The notes beneath the pieces are model-generated. The model was not told the origin of the DNA. It ran no database searches and worked only from the letters and a program-made list of their open reading frames with translations. From contig NZ_JAAVTK010000002.1 in NCBI RefSeq assembly GCF_012275535.1, positions 124,001-188,000 on the forward strand: a stretch of 64,000 bases of DNA, in the 5' to 3' direction. Positions 50,757-59,387 of the stretch are shown piece by piece. This DNA comes from Hymenobacter artigasi. GTDB taxonomy: Bacteria > Bacteroidota > Bacteroidia > Cytophagales > Hymenobacteraceae. The position numbers and the translations under genes are program-made. How positions within the stretch are numbered: the stretch's first letter is position 1; every line of letters starts with the position of its first letter.

Positions 50757-51629
50757 ATGCTCACTGCCTACAAAAAAGCGCTGCCGCTGCTGCGCATCCC
50801 ATTTTCCGTTTACCTCATGCCCGTGTTCTGGTTTGGGCTGAGCGCCCTGCGCGGGCCGTGGAGCGGTGGGCGGGCCGTGGGCGTGTTCATAGTGCTGCAC
50901 CTGCTGGCCTACCCCGCCTCCAACGGCTACAACTCCTATTACGACAAGGACGAAGGCAGCATCGGCGGCCTCAAAGCGCCGCCCAAAGTCACGCCCGAGC
51001 TGCTGCATCTGGTCTGGCTGTTCGATGCGCTGGCCGTGGCGGGCGCGGCCCTGCTCTCGCTGCCGTTCGCGGCGCTGGTGGTGGTGTATTTACTGGTGTC
51101 GAAAGCCTACAGCTATGAGGGCATTCGGCTGAAAAAATACCCGCTGCTGAGCACGCTGGTAGTCGTTATTTTCCAGGGTGCTTTCACGCTGCTGATGACG
51201 CAGGTGGGCGTGGGAGCAACACCGGCGCAGCTTTTCGAGAAAACGAACTTGCTGCTGGCGTTGGTGAGCACGCTATTTTTGTGCGGCTCCTACCCGCTCA
51301 CGCAGGTGTACCAGCACGAGGAAGATGCCCGGCGCGGCGACCGCACCCTGAGCCTGCGACTGGGCATTCGGGGCACGTTCATATTTGCGGCGGTGGGGCT
51401 GCTGGCGGGCGCGGCGGCGCTGGGCCTGGCCTACTGGCTGCGCCAGGAAATCCGCCCGCTGCTGATTTTTTTGGTGGCTACCGGGCCGGTGGTGGCGCTG
51501 TTCAGCCGCTGGGCCTGGGCCGTGTGGCACGACGAAAGCGCCGCCGATTTTGAGCACACCATGCGGATGAACCAGGTGTCGTCGCTGTGCTTAAGCGCGG
51601 CCTTTATTGCCATGCTGCTCTGGCGTTGA
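50757..51629 (+). CDS. UbiA-family prenyltransferase
   Basis: A 290-residue membrane enzyme with the two aspartate-rich motifs of UbiA transferases: NGYNSYYDKDEGSIGG (about residue 57) and YQHEEDARRGDRTLSLRLG (about residue 184). About eight hydrophobic segments span the rest. It attaches a prenyl chain to an aromatic or related acceptor at the membrane; the acceptor (for example menaquinone or a pigment precursor) is unknown. Its ATG (MLTAYKKALPLLRIPF) directly follows the repeat. Confidence 0.9.
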   Translation: MLTAYKKALPLLRIPFSVYLMPVFWFGLSALRGPWSGGRAVGVFIVLHLLAYPASNGYNSYYDKDEGSIGGLKAPPKVTPELLHLVWLFDALAVAGAALLSLPFAALVVVYLLVSKAYSYEGIRLKKYPLLSTLVVVIFQGAFTLLMTQVGVGATPAQLFEKTNLLLALVSTLFLCGSYPLTQVYQHEEDARRGDRTLSLRLGIRGTFIFAAVGLLAGAAALGLAYWLRQEIRPLLIFLVATGPVVALFSRWAWAVWHDESAADFEHTMRMNQVSSLCLSAAFIAMLLWR

Positions 51630-51710
51630 GCGCCGGAAGTATGACTGACGGTAACTCACCTGGCCCTCCGGCGCGTATTAATAGGGTATTTCACTTCACC
51701 TGCCACTGTC

Positions 51711-52352
51711 ATGCACATCACCCGCCTCTTCCTGCTACTGCCGCTATTGGCGGCCTGTAATTCCACTCCCTCGGCTGTAAACGATGGTTCGTTTTCGAAG
51801 ATGGCCGACCGTCAGGCCTCTGACGCTACCGCCACTTTGCCCGTCCCCGATACTACCCACACCAAAGCCGTTTCGGCCCTGAGCGATACCCTGCGCGTGG
51901 CGCGGCTGGCGCACAATTTCAGCCGCCACAAAGGCCCGGCCGATAAATTCCAGCTCGTATTTCGCGGCCCGTCCATCCTCGAAGGAACCGCCGAATTCAC
52001 CATCACCGACCCCGACGGCCAAGTTATTTTCCGCGAAATGCTGACCGAGCCCGACCTCGAAGCCGCCCTGGTGTATGAGATGAAAGGACCCACCGCCACC
52101 CGCGCCGAGCGCGAAACCTACGTGCTCCGGCGCATCGACCGGTTTTTCCTGCCGGCTCAGTTTCACACGCCAGCCGTGGAACGCAATGCTCCTATCGACA
52201 GCTTTGGTGAGAAACTCGATGCTGCTACTTGGGATGACCTGCGCAAGCGGCCAGATGCCATTTCTTTTGAGTACCTGAAAGGCAAAGAAGACCGACAGCG
52301 TGTTACATGGTCGCCACTGAAAAAGCAGACCGTAAGCGTGACGCGCTACTAA
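51711..52352 (+). CDS. Predicted lipoprotein of unknown function
   Basis: A 213-residue protein with a lipobox (LLLPLLAAC at residue 16) after a short hydrophobic signal, so it should be a membrane lipoprotein. The mature part has a beta-rich domain (QLVFRGPSILEGTAEFTIT, DPDGQVIFREMLTEPDLEA) and a C-terminal mixed region. I do not recognise the family. It converges on the DsbA-like gene. Confidence 0.75.
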   Translation: MHITRLFLLLPLLAACNSTPSAVNDGSFSKMADRQASDATATLPVPDTTHTKAVSALSDTLRVARLAHNFSRHKGPADKFQLVFRGPSILEGTAEFTITDPDGQVIFREMLTEPDLEAALVYEMKGPTATRAERETYVLRRIDRFFLPAQFHTPAVERNAPIDSFGEKLDAATWDDLRKRPDAISFEYLKGKEDRQRVTWSPLKKQTVSVTRY

Positions 52353-52361
52353 AGCCGATTT

Positions 52362-53030
52362 TCACTGTTTTGCTTCCTCGCGCAAGAGCTGCTCCAGCCC
52401 CGCCCGCAGTTGCTCAAACGGCTGGTAGCCCCGGGCCAGCACGTAGCCCTGCTCCCCAATCCGCACAACGGCCGTGGGGAAGCCCTGCACGCCAATGCGG
52501 GCCACGGCCGCAAACTCCTGTTGGGTGGCCGTAGCCGTTTCGGGTGCCGCCCAGCGGCGCAGGAATTCGGCCTCATCCACTTCAAACGGGGCCAGCAGCG
52601 GCGCATAAGTAGCGGCGGCGTTTAAATCCTGGCCGTCGCGAAAAAAGGCCGTTTGCACGGCGTGGGCGAAGGCCACGGCGCGGGCCGGGTCCTGCGTAAG
52701 GTGGCGGAAGGCCACGATGGCCCGGCTCGGCGGCTCGGAGTCGTAGTGGTAAGTCCCGGCCTCGCCCAGCGCTTTAAATGGTTCGCCAAACGCCACGCCG
52801 GTCACGTCTTCCACCTGCACCAGGGACTGGCGAATGTAGTCCCAGCTCTCGCCAATCGGGCCGGCATCATCGTCGCGCACCATGCCGCCACACAGCACCG
52901 ACACGTCGACACGCCCCGCAAACGCCCGCTGCACCTGATTGATAACCGGGCTCATGCCGTAGCACCAGCCACACAGCGGGTCGTGAACGTAGAGCAACTC
53001 GGGCAGCTGGACGATGGGTTCGGGATTCAT
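52362..53030 (-). CDS. DsbA-family thioredoxin-fold oxidoreductase (FrnE-like)
   Basis: A 222-residue thioredoxin-fold protein with CxxC motif DPLCGWCYG (about residue 18) and the later cis-proline region GVQGFPTAVVRIGEQGYVL. The helical insertion between is typical of DsbA/FrnE proteins. No signal peptide is present, so it is probably cytoplasmic like FrnE/2-hydroxychromene isomerase relatives. The ATG at 53030 is the conserved start. Confidence 0.85.
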   Translation of the reverse strand: MNPEPIVQLPELLYVHDPLCGWCYGMSPVINQVQRAFAGRVDVSVLCGGMVRDDDAGPIGESWDYIRQSLVQVEDVTGVAFGEPFKALGEAGTYHYDSEPPSRAIVAFRHLTQDPARAVAFAHAVQTAFFRDGQDLNAAATYAPLLAPFEVDEAEFLRRWAAPETATATQQEFAAVARIGVQGFPTAVVRIGEQGYVLARGYQPFEQLRAGLEQLLREEAKQ

Positions 53031-53384
53031 ACGCAGTTTTTTTTGCCAAAAATAGTGCCCTATCGCTCGCCCAGCGGCTTATGCGGGACAGGTAAAATTT
53101 ATTTTCAACGGTGGTGAATTTATTCTTCCAGCCCACAGTTTGCTCCGTGATATCTAACCTTATTCAAGTGGACAATTTTTATACGTCCATTTATCATTAT
53201 CGACGATTGTTATTCTACTGATAGCCCGCCTCAGCAATGTGGCGGGCTTTTTCGGGACCATTTGAGTCGATTGAATTATTTTAATAAGATGAATAATTCA
53301 AACAATTGAGCTGTATTGACTCATCAAAAAAAAGGCCCGCTGCATTGCTGCAACGGGCCTTTTCACTTTTGATAACCGGACGGA
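53031..53384. other. 354-base intergenic region with an orphan plus-strand terminator
   Basis: No protein gene is supported. A clear plus-strand terminator AGCCCGCC (53223-53230)/GGCGGGCT (53241-53248) with a T-run to 53252 follows about 100 bases of AT-rich sequence with no plus-strand gene before it. A small RNA ending there is possible. Confidence 0.45.
53326..53363 (-). terminator. Terminator of rho
   Basis: AAAAGGCCCG (53330-53339) and CGGGCCTTTT (53354-53363) with an inner TGCA-TTGC-TGCA loop; the T-run on the minus strand is at 53333-53326. Confidence 0.9.
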
Positions 53385-55658
53385 TTAGCCGTTCATCGCC
53401 AGCAGGAATTCTTCGTTGTCCTTGGTGCCTTTGATGCGGTCCTTGAGGAATTCCATGGCCTCGGTGGCCGTCATGTCCGACATGAACTTGCGGAGTACCC
53501 ACACGCGGTTCAGCTCGTCCTTGCTCATCAGCAGGTCTTCGCGGCGGGTGCCGGAAGCCGGAATGTCGATGGCCGGGAACACGCGCTTGTTGGCCAGCTT
53601 GCGGTCCAGCTGCAGTTCCATGTTGCCGGTGCCCTTGAATTCTTCGAAGATAACCTCGTCCATTTTGGAGCCGGTTTCGATGAGGGCCGTGGCGATGATG
53701 GTGAGCGAGCCGCCGCCTTCCACGTTGCGGGCCGCGCCGAAGAAACGCTTGGGCTTTTGCAGCGCCCCAGCGTCGATACCACCCGAAAGGATGCGCGACG
53801 AGCTGGGCTGCACCGTGTTGTAGGCCCGCGCCAGGCGGGTGATGGAGTCGAGCAGAATCACCACGTCGTGGCCACACTCAACCAACCGACGCGCTTTATC
53901 CAACGCCATTTCAGCGATTTTTACGTGGCGGTCGGCCGTTTCGTCGAAAGTCGAACTGAGCACTTCGGCCTTCACGGTGCGGGCCATGTCGGTCACTTCC
54001 TCGGGGCGCTCGTCGATGAGCAGCACCATGAGGTAGACTTCGGGGTGATTCTCGGCAATGGCGTTGGCTATTTCCTGGAGCAGCACCGTTTTACCGGTCT
54101 TGGGCTGGGCCACGATGAGGCCGCGCTGGCCCTTGCCGATGGGCGCAAACAAATCGAGCACGCGGGTGCTGATTTGGCTGGGCTTGGTGGTGAGCTTCAT
54201 GCGGTGGTCGGCAAAAAGCGGGGTAAGGTGGCTGAACGGCACCCGGTCGCGGACTTCCTCCACGGTGCGGCCGTTCATGCTTTCCACGCCTACCAGGGCA
54301 AAGTATTTCTCGCCCTCGCGCGGCGGCCGGATGGTGGCCACCACCGTATCGCCGGGCTTCATGGCGAACTGCTTCACCTGTTGCGGCGACACATACACAT
54401 CGTCGGGCGAGCTGAGGTAGTTGTAGTACGGCGAGCGCAAGAAGCCATAGCCGCCGTCGGGCATCAGCTCAAACGTGCCGCCGCCGGGCACCACCAAATC
54501 CAGCTCCTGGCGCTGGGGGCGCTGGTTCTGCTGCTGGTTCTGGTTTTGATTCTGACCTTGATTCTGGCCCTGGGGCTGGTCGGTGCGAGGTGAGCCGTCG
54601 GGGTTTTGCTGGCGCTGCTGGCGTTGCAGGTCGCGCTGGGCGTAGCGCTCCTCACGGGTTTGGTTGCGGTTGTTGCCTTCGCCACGGGGCTGGTCGTTGC
54701 GCGGCTGGTCCTGGCGGGGCTCACGCTCCTGGCGGGGCTGGTCGTTGCGGGGCTGCTGATTATCGCGGTTTTCGCGGGGCTGCTGGTCCTGGCGGGGGCC
54801 GCGGGGCTGGTCTTGGCGGGGCTCACGCGCTTCGCGGTTGTCGCGTTCGAAACGGTCGGCGCGGTTTTCGCGGCGGTCGGCAAAGCCATTGCCACCAAAT
54901 TCGCGGCGGCCGTTGTTGAGATTGCCTTCGCGGTTGTCGGCATTGGGCTCGGGAGCGGGCGCGGCAGCAGCGGCAGCTTCATTAGCGGCTTTTTCGGCGG
55001 CCATTTCGGCGGCGCGCTGCTCGGTGATGGGCCGGCCGGCACGGTCTACGCGCTCCCGGCGGGGGCGGTCGAGGCGCGGGGCGGCGGCATTCTGGTCGTC
55101 GGTGCTGGCGACGGGGGCGGCCATTTCTTCGGTGGCGGCGGCCGGCGCCTGTGCGAGGGTAGCACCAATGGCTTCGGAAGGAGCAACCAGGGCCAGACCC
55201 TCGATAGAATCCAATATCTCAACCGTGGGGGCCGGCGCGACGGCCACTGCCGGGGCGGGCTCCTCAGCTACGGCAACGGCGGCAACGGCGGCTTCGCGGC
55301 GCGGCTCGCGGGCCGGCCGGGCATTTGGGGCCTTAACCGCAGGCGGCGCTACATCGGAAAAAGGCTGTTCGGCCGTGCTGGGGGCGGCGCGGCGAGTAGC
55401 CGTGCGGGCGGGCCGGGCGGCACTGGCGGCGGGCACCACAGCGGCCGGGCTGGCCGCCGCCGGAGCAGCGGCAGCCGGGGCAGCAATAGCTGGAGCGGGA
55501 GCAGCCGGAGTTGCGCCGGGGGTGAGGGCCTGATGGTCGAGGATTTTATAAATCAAATCCTGCTTACTGAGCCGTTTAAAGTTGCCAACGTTTAAGTTTT
55601 CGGCAATTTCCTTGAGGTCGGACAACAGCCGGTCCTTCAACTCGTTAATGGTATGCAT
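53385..55658 (-). CDS. rho: Transcription termination factor Rho with long disordered insert
   Basis: A 757-residue Rho. The N-terminus [20 protein letters not shown] is the Rho N-terminal module. About residues 55-380 are low complexity: first Ala/Pro-rich, then dominated by Arg, Asn, Gln, Asp and Glu ([19 protein letters not shown]). The RNA-binding OB domain ([20 protein letters not shown]) and the ATPase core follow, with Walker [17 protein letters not shown], Walker [17 protein letters not shown] and [19 protein letters not shown]. It ends transcripts by translocating on RNA. The catalytic core is normal; the insert is a known Bacteroidota feature. Confidence 0.95.
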   Translation of the reverse strand: MHTINELKDRLLSDLKEIAENLNVGNFKRLSKQDLIYKILDHQALTPGATPAAPAPAIAAPAAAAPAAASPAAVVPAASAARPARTATRRAAPSTAEQPFSDVAPPAVKAPNARPAREPRREAAVAAVAVAEEPAPAVAVAPAPTVEILDSIEGLALVAPSEAIGATLAQAPAAATEEMAAPVASTDDQNAAAPRLDRPRRERVDRAGRPITEQRAAEMAAEKAANEAAAAAAPAPEPNADNREGNLNNGRREFGGNGFADRRENRADRFERDNREAREPRQDQPRGPRQDQQPRENRDNQQPRNDQPRQEREPRQDQPRNDQPRGEGNNRNQTREERYAQRDLQRQQRQQNPDGSPRTDQPQGQNQGQNQNQNQQQNQRPQRQELDLVVPGGGTFELMPDGGYGFLRSPYYNYLSSPDDVYVSPQQVKQFAMKPGDTVVATIRPPREGEKYFALVGVESMNGRTVEEVRDRVPFSHLTPLFADHRMKLTTKPSQISTRVLDLFAPIGKGQRGLIVAQPKTGKTVLLQEIANAIAENHPEVYLMVLLIDERPEEVTDMARTVKAEVLSSTFDETADRHVKIAEMALDKARRLVECGHDVVILLDSITRLARAYNTVQPSSSRILSGGIDAGALQKPKRFFGAARNVEGGGSLTIIATALIETGSKMDEVIFEEFKGTGNMELQLDRKLANKRVFPAIDIPASGTRREDLLMSKDELNRVWVLRKFMSDMTATEAMEFLKDRIKGTKDNEEFLLAMNG

Positions 55659-56109
55659 AATGGGAATAAGGGGGGGACATCTGGCTGTAAAGCGCGGGGG
55701 GCTGGCTGCCCGCTATGGCCCACTGGGGGCGCAAAAAGCCAGCTACGGCACGGCGGCGGGGCCGCTGGAAATATATTAATTCGCGGGGTCCGAACGAGCT
55801 ACTAATGAGCAACGCACGGCGCGAGATGAATACGCAAGAAAATGAGGTGCAGAATGGGCCGCTGGAAATTCAGCAAACAGGCGGACCAACGACGGGCACT
55901 GTGGCCCGCGGGCCCGACCAGGGCGGCCGGTTGCTCCCGCAATGTTAGCGCATTACGGACAAACTGCCAAATCGGATGCCTTCCGAATAGCGTTTGAACG
56001 CGGCACGGGGCAAAATAAGTTGCGCGGCGTGCCAAAGCTTTCGCAGCCAAGGCGGTGGTGAGGTCGGTTTTTACTTACGACCTTTGCCCGGCTTACCCCA
56101 ACCTGCCCC
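55659..56109. other. 451-base intergenic region between divergent rho and serS
   Basis: Divergent promoters should lie here, but I find no clear TAnnTTTG motif for either gene. A 14-base direct repeat GGGCCGCTGGAAAT occurs at 55759-55772 and 55856-55869. A short open frame from 55805 would encode a 47-residue peptide of no recognisable type and is not called. Confidence 0.5.
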
Positions 56110-57807
56110 ATGCTGCAACTTTCCGTTCTCCGCGACCAGACCGACCATGTGCTGGCCGGCCTCGCCAAAAAACGCTACGCCACCGGCCCCGCCGACGTGG
56201 CTGCCATTCTCGACCTCAACCAGCGCCGCCGCCAGCTCCAGACCAGCCACGACTCGGCCCAGGCCGAGGCCAACGAGCTGGCCCGCCAGATTGGCGGCCT
56301 CATGAAGTCCGGTGACAAAGCCGGGGCCGAAACCCTCAAGGCCCGCACCGCCGAGCTGAAACAGCACACCCAGAGCGCCGCCGCCGAGTTGGCCCAGGTA
56401 GAGAAAGAGCAGCAGCAGCTTCTATATAAGCTGCCCAACCTGCCCCATACCAGCGTGCCCGAAGGCCGCGCCGCCGCCGACAACGAAATCGTGCGCGAGC
56501 ACGGCACCAAGCCTGAGCTCGGCTCCGACGCCGTGCCGCACTGGGATTTGATTAAGAAGTACGACATCATCGACTTCGAGCTGGGCGTGAAAATCACCGG
56601 CGCGGGCTTCCCGGTGTATAAGGGCCAGGGGGCCCGACTGCAGCGCGCGCTCATCAACTTTTTCCTCGATGAGGCCCGGGCCGCCGGTTACACCGAGATG
56701 CAGCCGCCCATTCTGGTGAACGAGGCCAGCGGCTACGGCACCGGCCAGCTCCCGGATAAGGAGGGCCAGATGTACCACGACGCCAAAGACGACCTCTACC
56801 TCATTCCCACGGCCGAGGTGCCGCTGACGAATATTTATCGCGACGAGATTATTCCGGTCGAGAAGCTGCCCGTTCGCATCACCGGCCACACGCCCTGCTT
56901 CCGCCGCGAGGCCGGCTCGTGGGGTGCCGATGTGCGCGGCCTCAACCGCCTGCACCAGTTCGATAAGGTGGAAATCGTGCAAATCACGGAGCCGGAGCAC
57001 AGCTACGCCGCCCTCGATACCATGGTGGCCCACATCGAAGGCCTGTTGCAGAAGCTGGAGCTGCCCTACCGCGTGCTGCGCCTCTGCGGCGGCGACATGG
57101 GCTTCACCAGCGCCCTGACGTTTGACCTGGAGGTGTGGAGCGCCGCCCAGGGGCGCTGGCTGGAGGTTAGCTCGGCTTCGAATTTCGAAACCTACCAGGC
57201 CAACCGCCTCAAGTGCCGCTATAAGGTGGACGGCAAAACCCAACTGTTACACACCCTGAACGGCTCGGCGCTGGCGCTGCCCCGCATCGTAGCCGCGCTG
57301 CTGGAGAACAACCAGACCAGTGAGGGCATCAAGCTGCCGGCAGTGCTGCACAGCTACTGCGGGTTTGGGATGATTATTGAAAAACCCGTTAATGACGTCC
57401 TTGACATAATGAAGTCGAAAAATAAAAAAGATTACACCAAATACTTATTTGATGGAGCACTTCACAATAAGGGACAATTAGTTAACGCTGTTGTTGCCAA
57501 GTATGTCTACAAGAATCCATTAGTAAGCATCGGAAAGCTATTTGAAATTTTTCCGGCTTCTATTCAAGGTTCTTGGGGGGTTTTCACTATAAAAGAACAA
57601 GCTGAAAGTATTAATAATGGCATCACCAAAAAAGGCACACCAGCTAAACCTAGATATAAGACCAAGCCCAACAACATCATTAAGGTTGGACAAATTGAAA
57701 TAGCTACTTCGGACCAGTGGAATACAGAAAATATTTCTGCTTTCATCGAGGCAGCTACCAAAGTAGGCTTTGATATAAACCCTGACTCTACTGTGGAAAC
57801 TCTGTAG
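56110..57807 (+). CDS. serS: Seryl-tRNA synthetase fused in frame to an AT-rich C-terminal domain
   Basis: Residues 1-420 are a complete class II SerRS: N-terminal tRNA-binding coiled-coil arm (RRRQLQTSHDSAQAEANELA), motif 2 FRREAGSWGADVRG, and motif 3 NGSALALPRIVAALLENNQ, ending TSEGIKLPAVLHSYCGFG. Normal SerRS stops within a few residues of this point. Here the frame runs on from about 57370 for 143-146 residues of AT-rich, differently coded sequence (KSKNKKDYTKYLFDGALHNK, LVSIGKLFEIFPASIQGS, SDQWNTENISAFIEAATK) that resembles a small domain in Bacteroidota accessory proteins. An in-frame ATG at 57370 could also start it independently. The charging of tRNA-Ser should be intact; the role of the added domain is unknown. 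Confidence 0.92.
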   Translation: MLQLSVLRDQTDHVLAGLAKKRYATGPADVAAILDLNQRRRQLQTSHDSAQAEANELARQIGGLMKSGDKAGAETLKARTAELKQHTQSAAAELAQVEKEQQQLLYKLPNLPHTSVPEGRAAADNEIVREHGTKPELGSDAVPHWDLIKKYDIIDFELGVKITGAGFPVYKGQGARLQRALINFFLDEARAAGYTEMQPPILVNEASGYGTGQLPDKEGQMYHDAKDDLYLIPTAEVPLTNIYRDEIIPVEKLPVRITGHTPCFRREAGSWGADVRGLNRLHQFDKVEIVQITEPEHSYAALDTMVAHIEGLLQKLELPYRVLRLCGGDMGFTSALTFDLEVWSAAQGRWLEVSSASNFETYQANRLKCRYKVDGKTQLLHTLNGSALALPRIVAALLENNQTSEGIKLPAVLHSYCGFGMIIEKPVNDVLDIMKSKNKKDYTKYLFDGALHNKGQLVNAVVAKYVYKNPLVSIGKLFEIFPASIQGSWGVFTIKEQAESINNGITKKGTPAKPRYKTKPNNIIKVGQIEIATSDQWNTENISAFIEAATKVGFDINPDSTVETL

Positions 57808-57824
57808 CATCAGTGTAAGCATGT

Positions 57825-57869
57825 AAAAGGGACAGGCCCAGCTAAGATTATAGTGGGCCTGTCCCTTTT
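57825..57869. terminator. Terminator after the serS fusion
   Basis: Perfect 16-base arms 57825-57840 and 57854-57869 (AAAAGGGACAGGCCCA/TGGGCCTGTCCCTTTT) around a 13-base loop; it also serves the convergent UBP zinc-finger gene. Confidence 0.92.
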
Positions 57870-57874
57870 CAACA

Positions 57875-58147
57875 CTAATACTCCGCCATTTCCTCATCTA
57901 CATAGCACCACAGCCACTGCTCGCCCGGCTCGGCCGATGATACCACCGGGTGTTGAGTGGCGTGAAAGTGCCGGGTGGCGTGCTTATTCCTGGAAGAGTC
58001 GCAGCAACCGACGTGGCCGCACTGCTGGCAGACGCGCAGGTGCACCCACGTATCGCCGAGGGCTACGCACTCGGGGCAGGCGTACTCGGGAGCAGTTTTG
58101 AGCTTGGTGAGGGCCGTAAGGTGCTGGCAGGGTTCGGTTTCGGACAT
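57875..58147 (-). CDS. UBP-type zinc-finger protein
   Basis: A 90-residue protein consisting of a single UBP zinc finger: EPCQHLT, YACPECVALG, LRVCQQCGHVGCCDSSRNKH then ATRHFHATQHPVV. In eukaryotes this finger binds the ubiquitin C-terminus; bacterial stand-alone versions have unknown partners. The start MSETEPCQHLTAL at 58147 was chosen because the metal ligands follow directly. All Cys and His ligands seem present. Confidence 0.9.
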   Translation of the reverse strand: MSETEPCQHLTALTKLKTAPEYACPECVALGDTWVHLRVCQQCGHVGCCDSSRNKHATRHFHATQHPVVSSAEPGEQWLWCYVDEEMAEY

Positions 58148-58177
58148 GGCGGCGGGGGCTGGCATTGGTGCGCCAAG

Positions 58178-59185
58178 TTAGCGCCCATCGCGCAATGGCG
58201 GCAATTCCAGGTTCAGCGTTTGCTCGCGCATGCACTTGAAATGGCCCTGCGGGCACTTGGCAAAGCCGATTTTGGAGCAGGGCCGGCAGCTCAGGCCCTC
58301 TACTTCCAGCACCTTGAATTCGGTGCGGTACGGGTACATGCCGAAGGCTGGCACGGTGTTGCCCCACACACTGAAAATCTCCTTACCGAAAGCGGCGGCA
58401 ATGTGCATCAGGCCGGTGTCGTGGCTCACCACAAAATCGGCCTGCCGCAGCAGCGAGGCCGACTGGTGCAGCGAGTAGCGCCCGCATCCCTGGTGGATTG
58501 GTGGATTGGTGGATGAGTGGGTGGGTGGATTTTCCTGGCTTACGGCTGCTATTAGTGCTTCCGCCACGGTGGCATCTTCGGGGCCGCCGAGCAGGATGAT
58601 GGGGCGCGGGGCCAGCTTGTGGCACAGCTCCACCAGCTTCTCCAGCGGCAAGCGCTTGGTGGCGTGCTGCGCACCGATGGCCACGGCCACGTAGCCGCTG
58701 GCGAAGGCGGCGGGCAGCGTAGCCAGGGCCACTTCCTGGCCGGCGGGGATGAAGTAGTCGAGGCCCTGGCCGTCGTCCTTCACGCCCAGCGAGGCGGCGG
58801 CGGCCAGGTAGCGCTGCACGATGTGCACGCGCGGCAGCTTATCAATCTTGAAGTTGACCAGCAGCCACTTCTGCCAGTTTAGCTTGTCGAAACTGCTGGA
58901 TTTTACGCCCAGCCGCAGTTTGATGAGGCGGGTGCGCAAGTTATTGTGCAGGTCGATAATGTAGTCGAACTGCTCGGTTTTCAGGGCTTCCACCAGCTCG
59001 CCCAGGCTGCCGGTGAGGCAGTGCACTTTGGTGATATGCGAGTTGGGCTCCAGCAGGCTGCGGTAGCCGGGCTTGGTGGCAAAGTGCACCTCCGCGCCCG
59101 GCACCTGCTGCGCCAGCGCCCGCACCACCGGCGTGGTGAGCACGATGTCGCCGATGGAAGAAAAGCGGAGAACGAGGATTTTCAT
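58178..59185 (-). CDS. Glycosyltransferase family 9 (heptosyltransferase-like)
   Basis: A 335-residue GT-B enzyme: MKILVLRFSSIGDIVLTTP, VVRALAQQVPGAEVHFATK, YIIDLHNNLRTRLIKLRLG and the C-terminal donor-binding VVSHDTGLMHIAAAFGKEIF. Heptosyltransferases add sugars to the LPS core. The sequence SQENPPTHSSTNPPIHQGCG (about residue 216) is an unusual in-frame insert encoded by the repeat at 58491-58530. The donor sugar in this organism is unknown. Confidence 0.92.
   Translation of the reverse strand: MKILVLRFSSIGDIVLTTPVVRALAQQVPGAEVHFATKPGYRSLLEPNSHITKVHCLTGSLGELVEALKTEQFDYIIDLHNNLRTRLIKLRLGVKSSSFDKLNWQKWLLVNFKIDKLPRVHIVQRYLAAAASLGVKDDGQGLDYFIPAGQEVALATLPAAFASGYVAVAIGAQHATKRLPLEKLVELCHKLAPRPIILLGGPEDATVAEALIAAVSQENPPTHSSTNPPIHQGCGRYSLHQSASLLRQADFVVSHDTGLMHIAAAFGKEIFSVWGNTVPAFGMYPYRTEFKVLEVEGLSCRPCSKIGFAKCPQGHFKCMREQTLNLELPPLRDGR
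58491..58530. repeat. GGATTGGTGGATTGGTGG-type repeat inside the GT9 gene
   Basis: Tandem 8-9 base GGTGGATT units that are translated in frame as a Pro/His/Asn/Thr-rich loop. A related repeat is in the PolX gene at 60303-60346. Confidence 0.7.
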
Positions 59186-59205
59186 TGAGGCAAGGCAGAG
59201 CGGTC

Positions 59206-59385
59206 AACTCCCCTCCTTTTTTAAGGAGGGGAAGTGAGCGCCGAAGAGGCGCGAACGGGGGTGGTGAGTCGTTGAACAATGCGCTGAAACAAGTTGGGCG
59301 GGTATCGTTCGGGTATCGTGCAACGACCCAACCACCCCAATTTTCACTGCGTGAAAATATCCCCTCCTTGGTGAGGAGAGTTTCG
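59206..59385. repeat. CCCCTCCTT palindromic intergenic repeat
   Basis: Begins with a hairpin CCCCTCCTT (59210-59218)/AAGGAGGGG (59223-59231). A second half near 59319-59385 carries reverse-complementary pieces (CAACGACCCAACCACCCC against GGGGGTGGT...GTCGTTG, and TCCCCTCCTTGGTGAGGAG). It fills the interval between the GT9 and PolX genes almost entirely. Confidence 0.7.
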
Positions 59386-59387
59386 TT

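Noticed and set aside
55805..55948. Short open frame encoding a 47-residue peptide upstream of serS
   Set aside because: No RBS, promoter motif or recognisable pattern; more likely part of the rho/serS regulatory gap.
57370..57807. Independent small gene starting at ATG 57370 rather than a fusion
   Set aside because: The frame is continuous with serS and no stop separates them; separate translation cannot be excluded, so it is noted under the serS entry rather than annotated alone.
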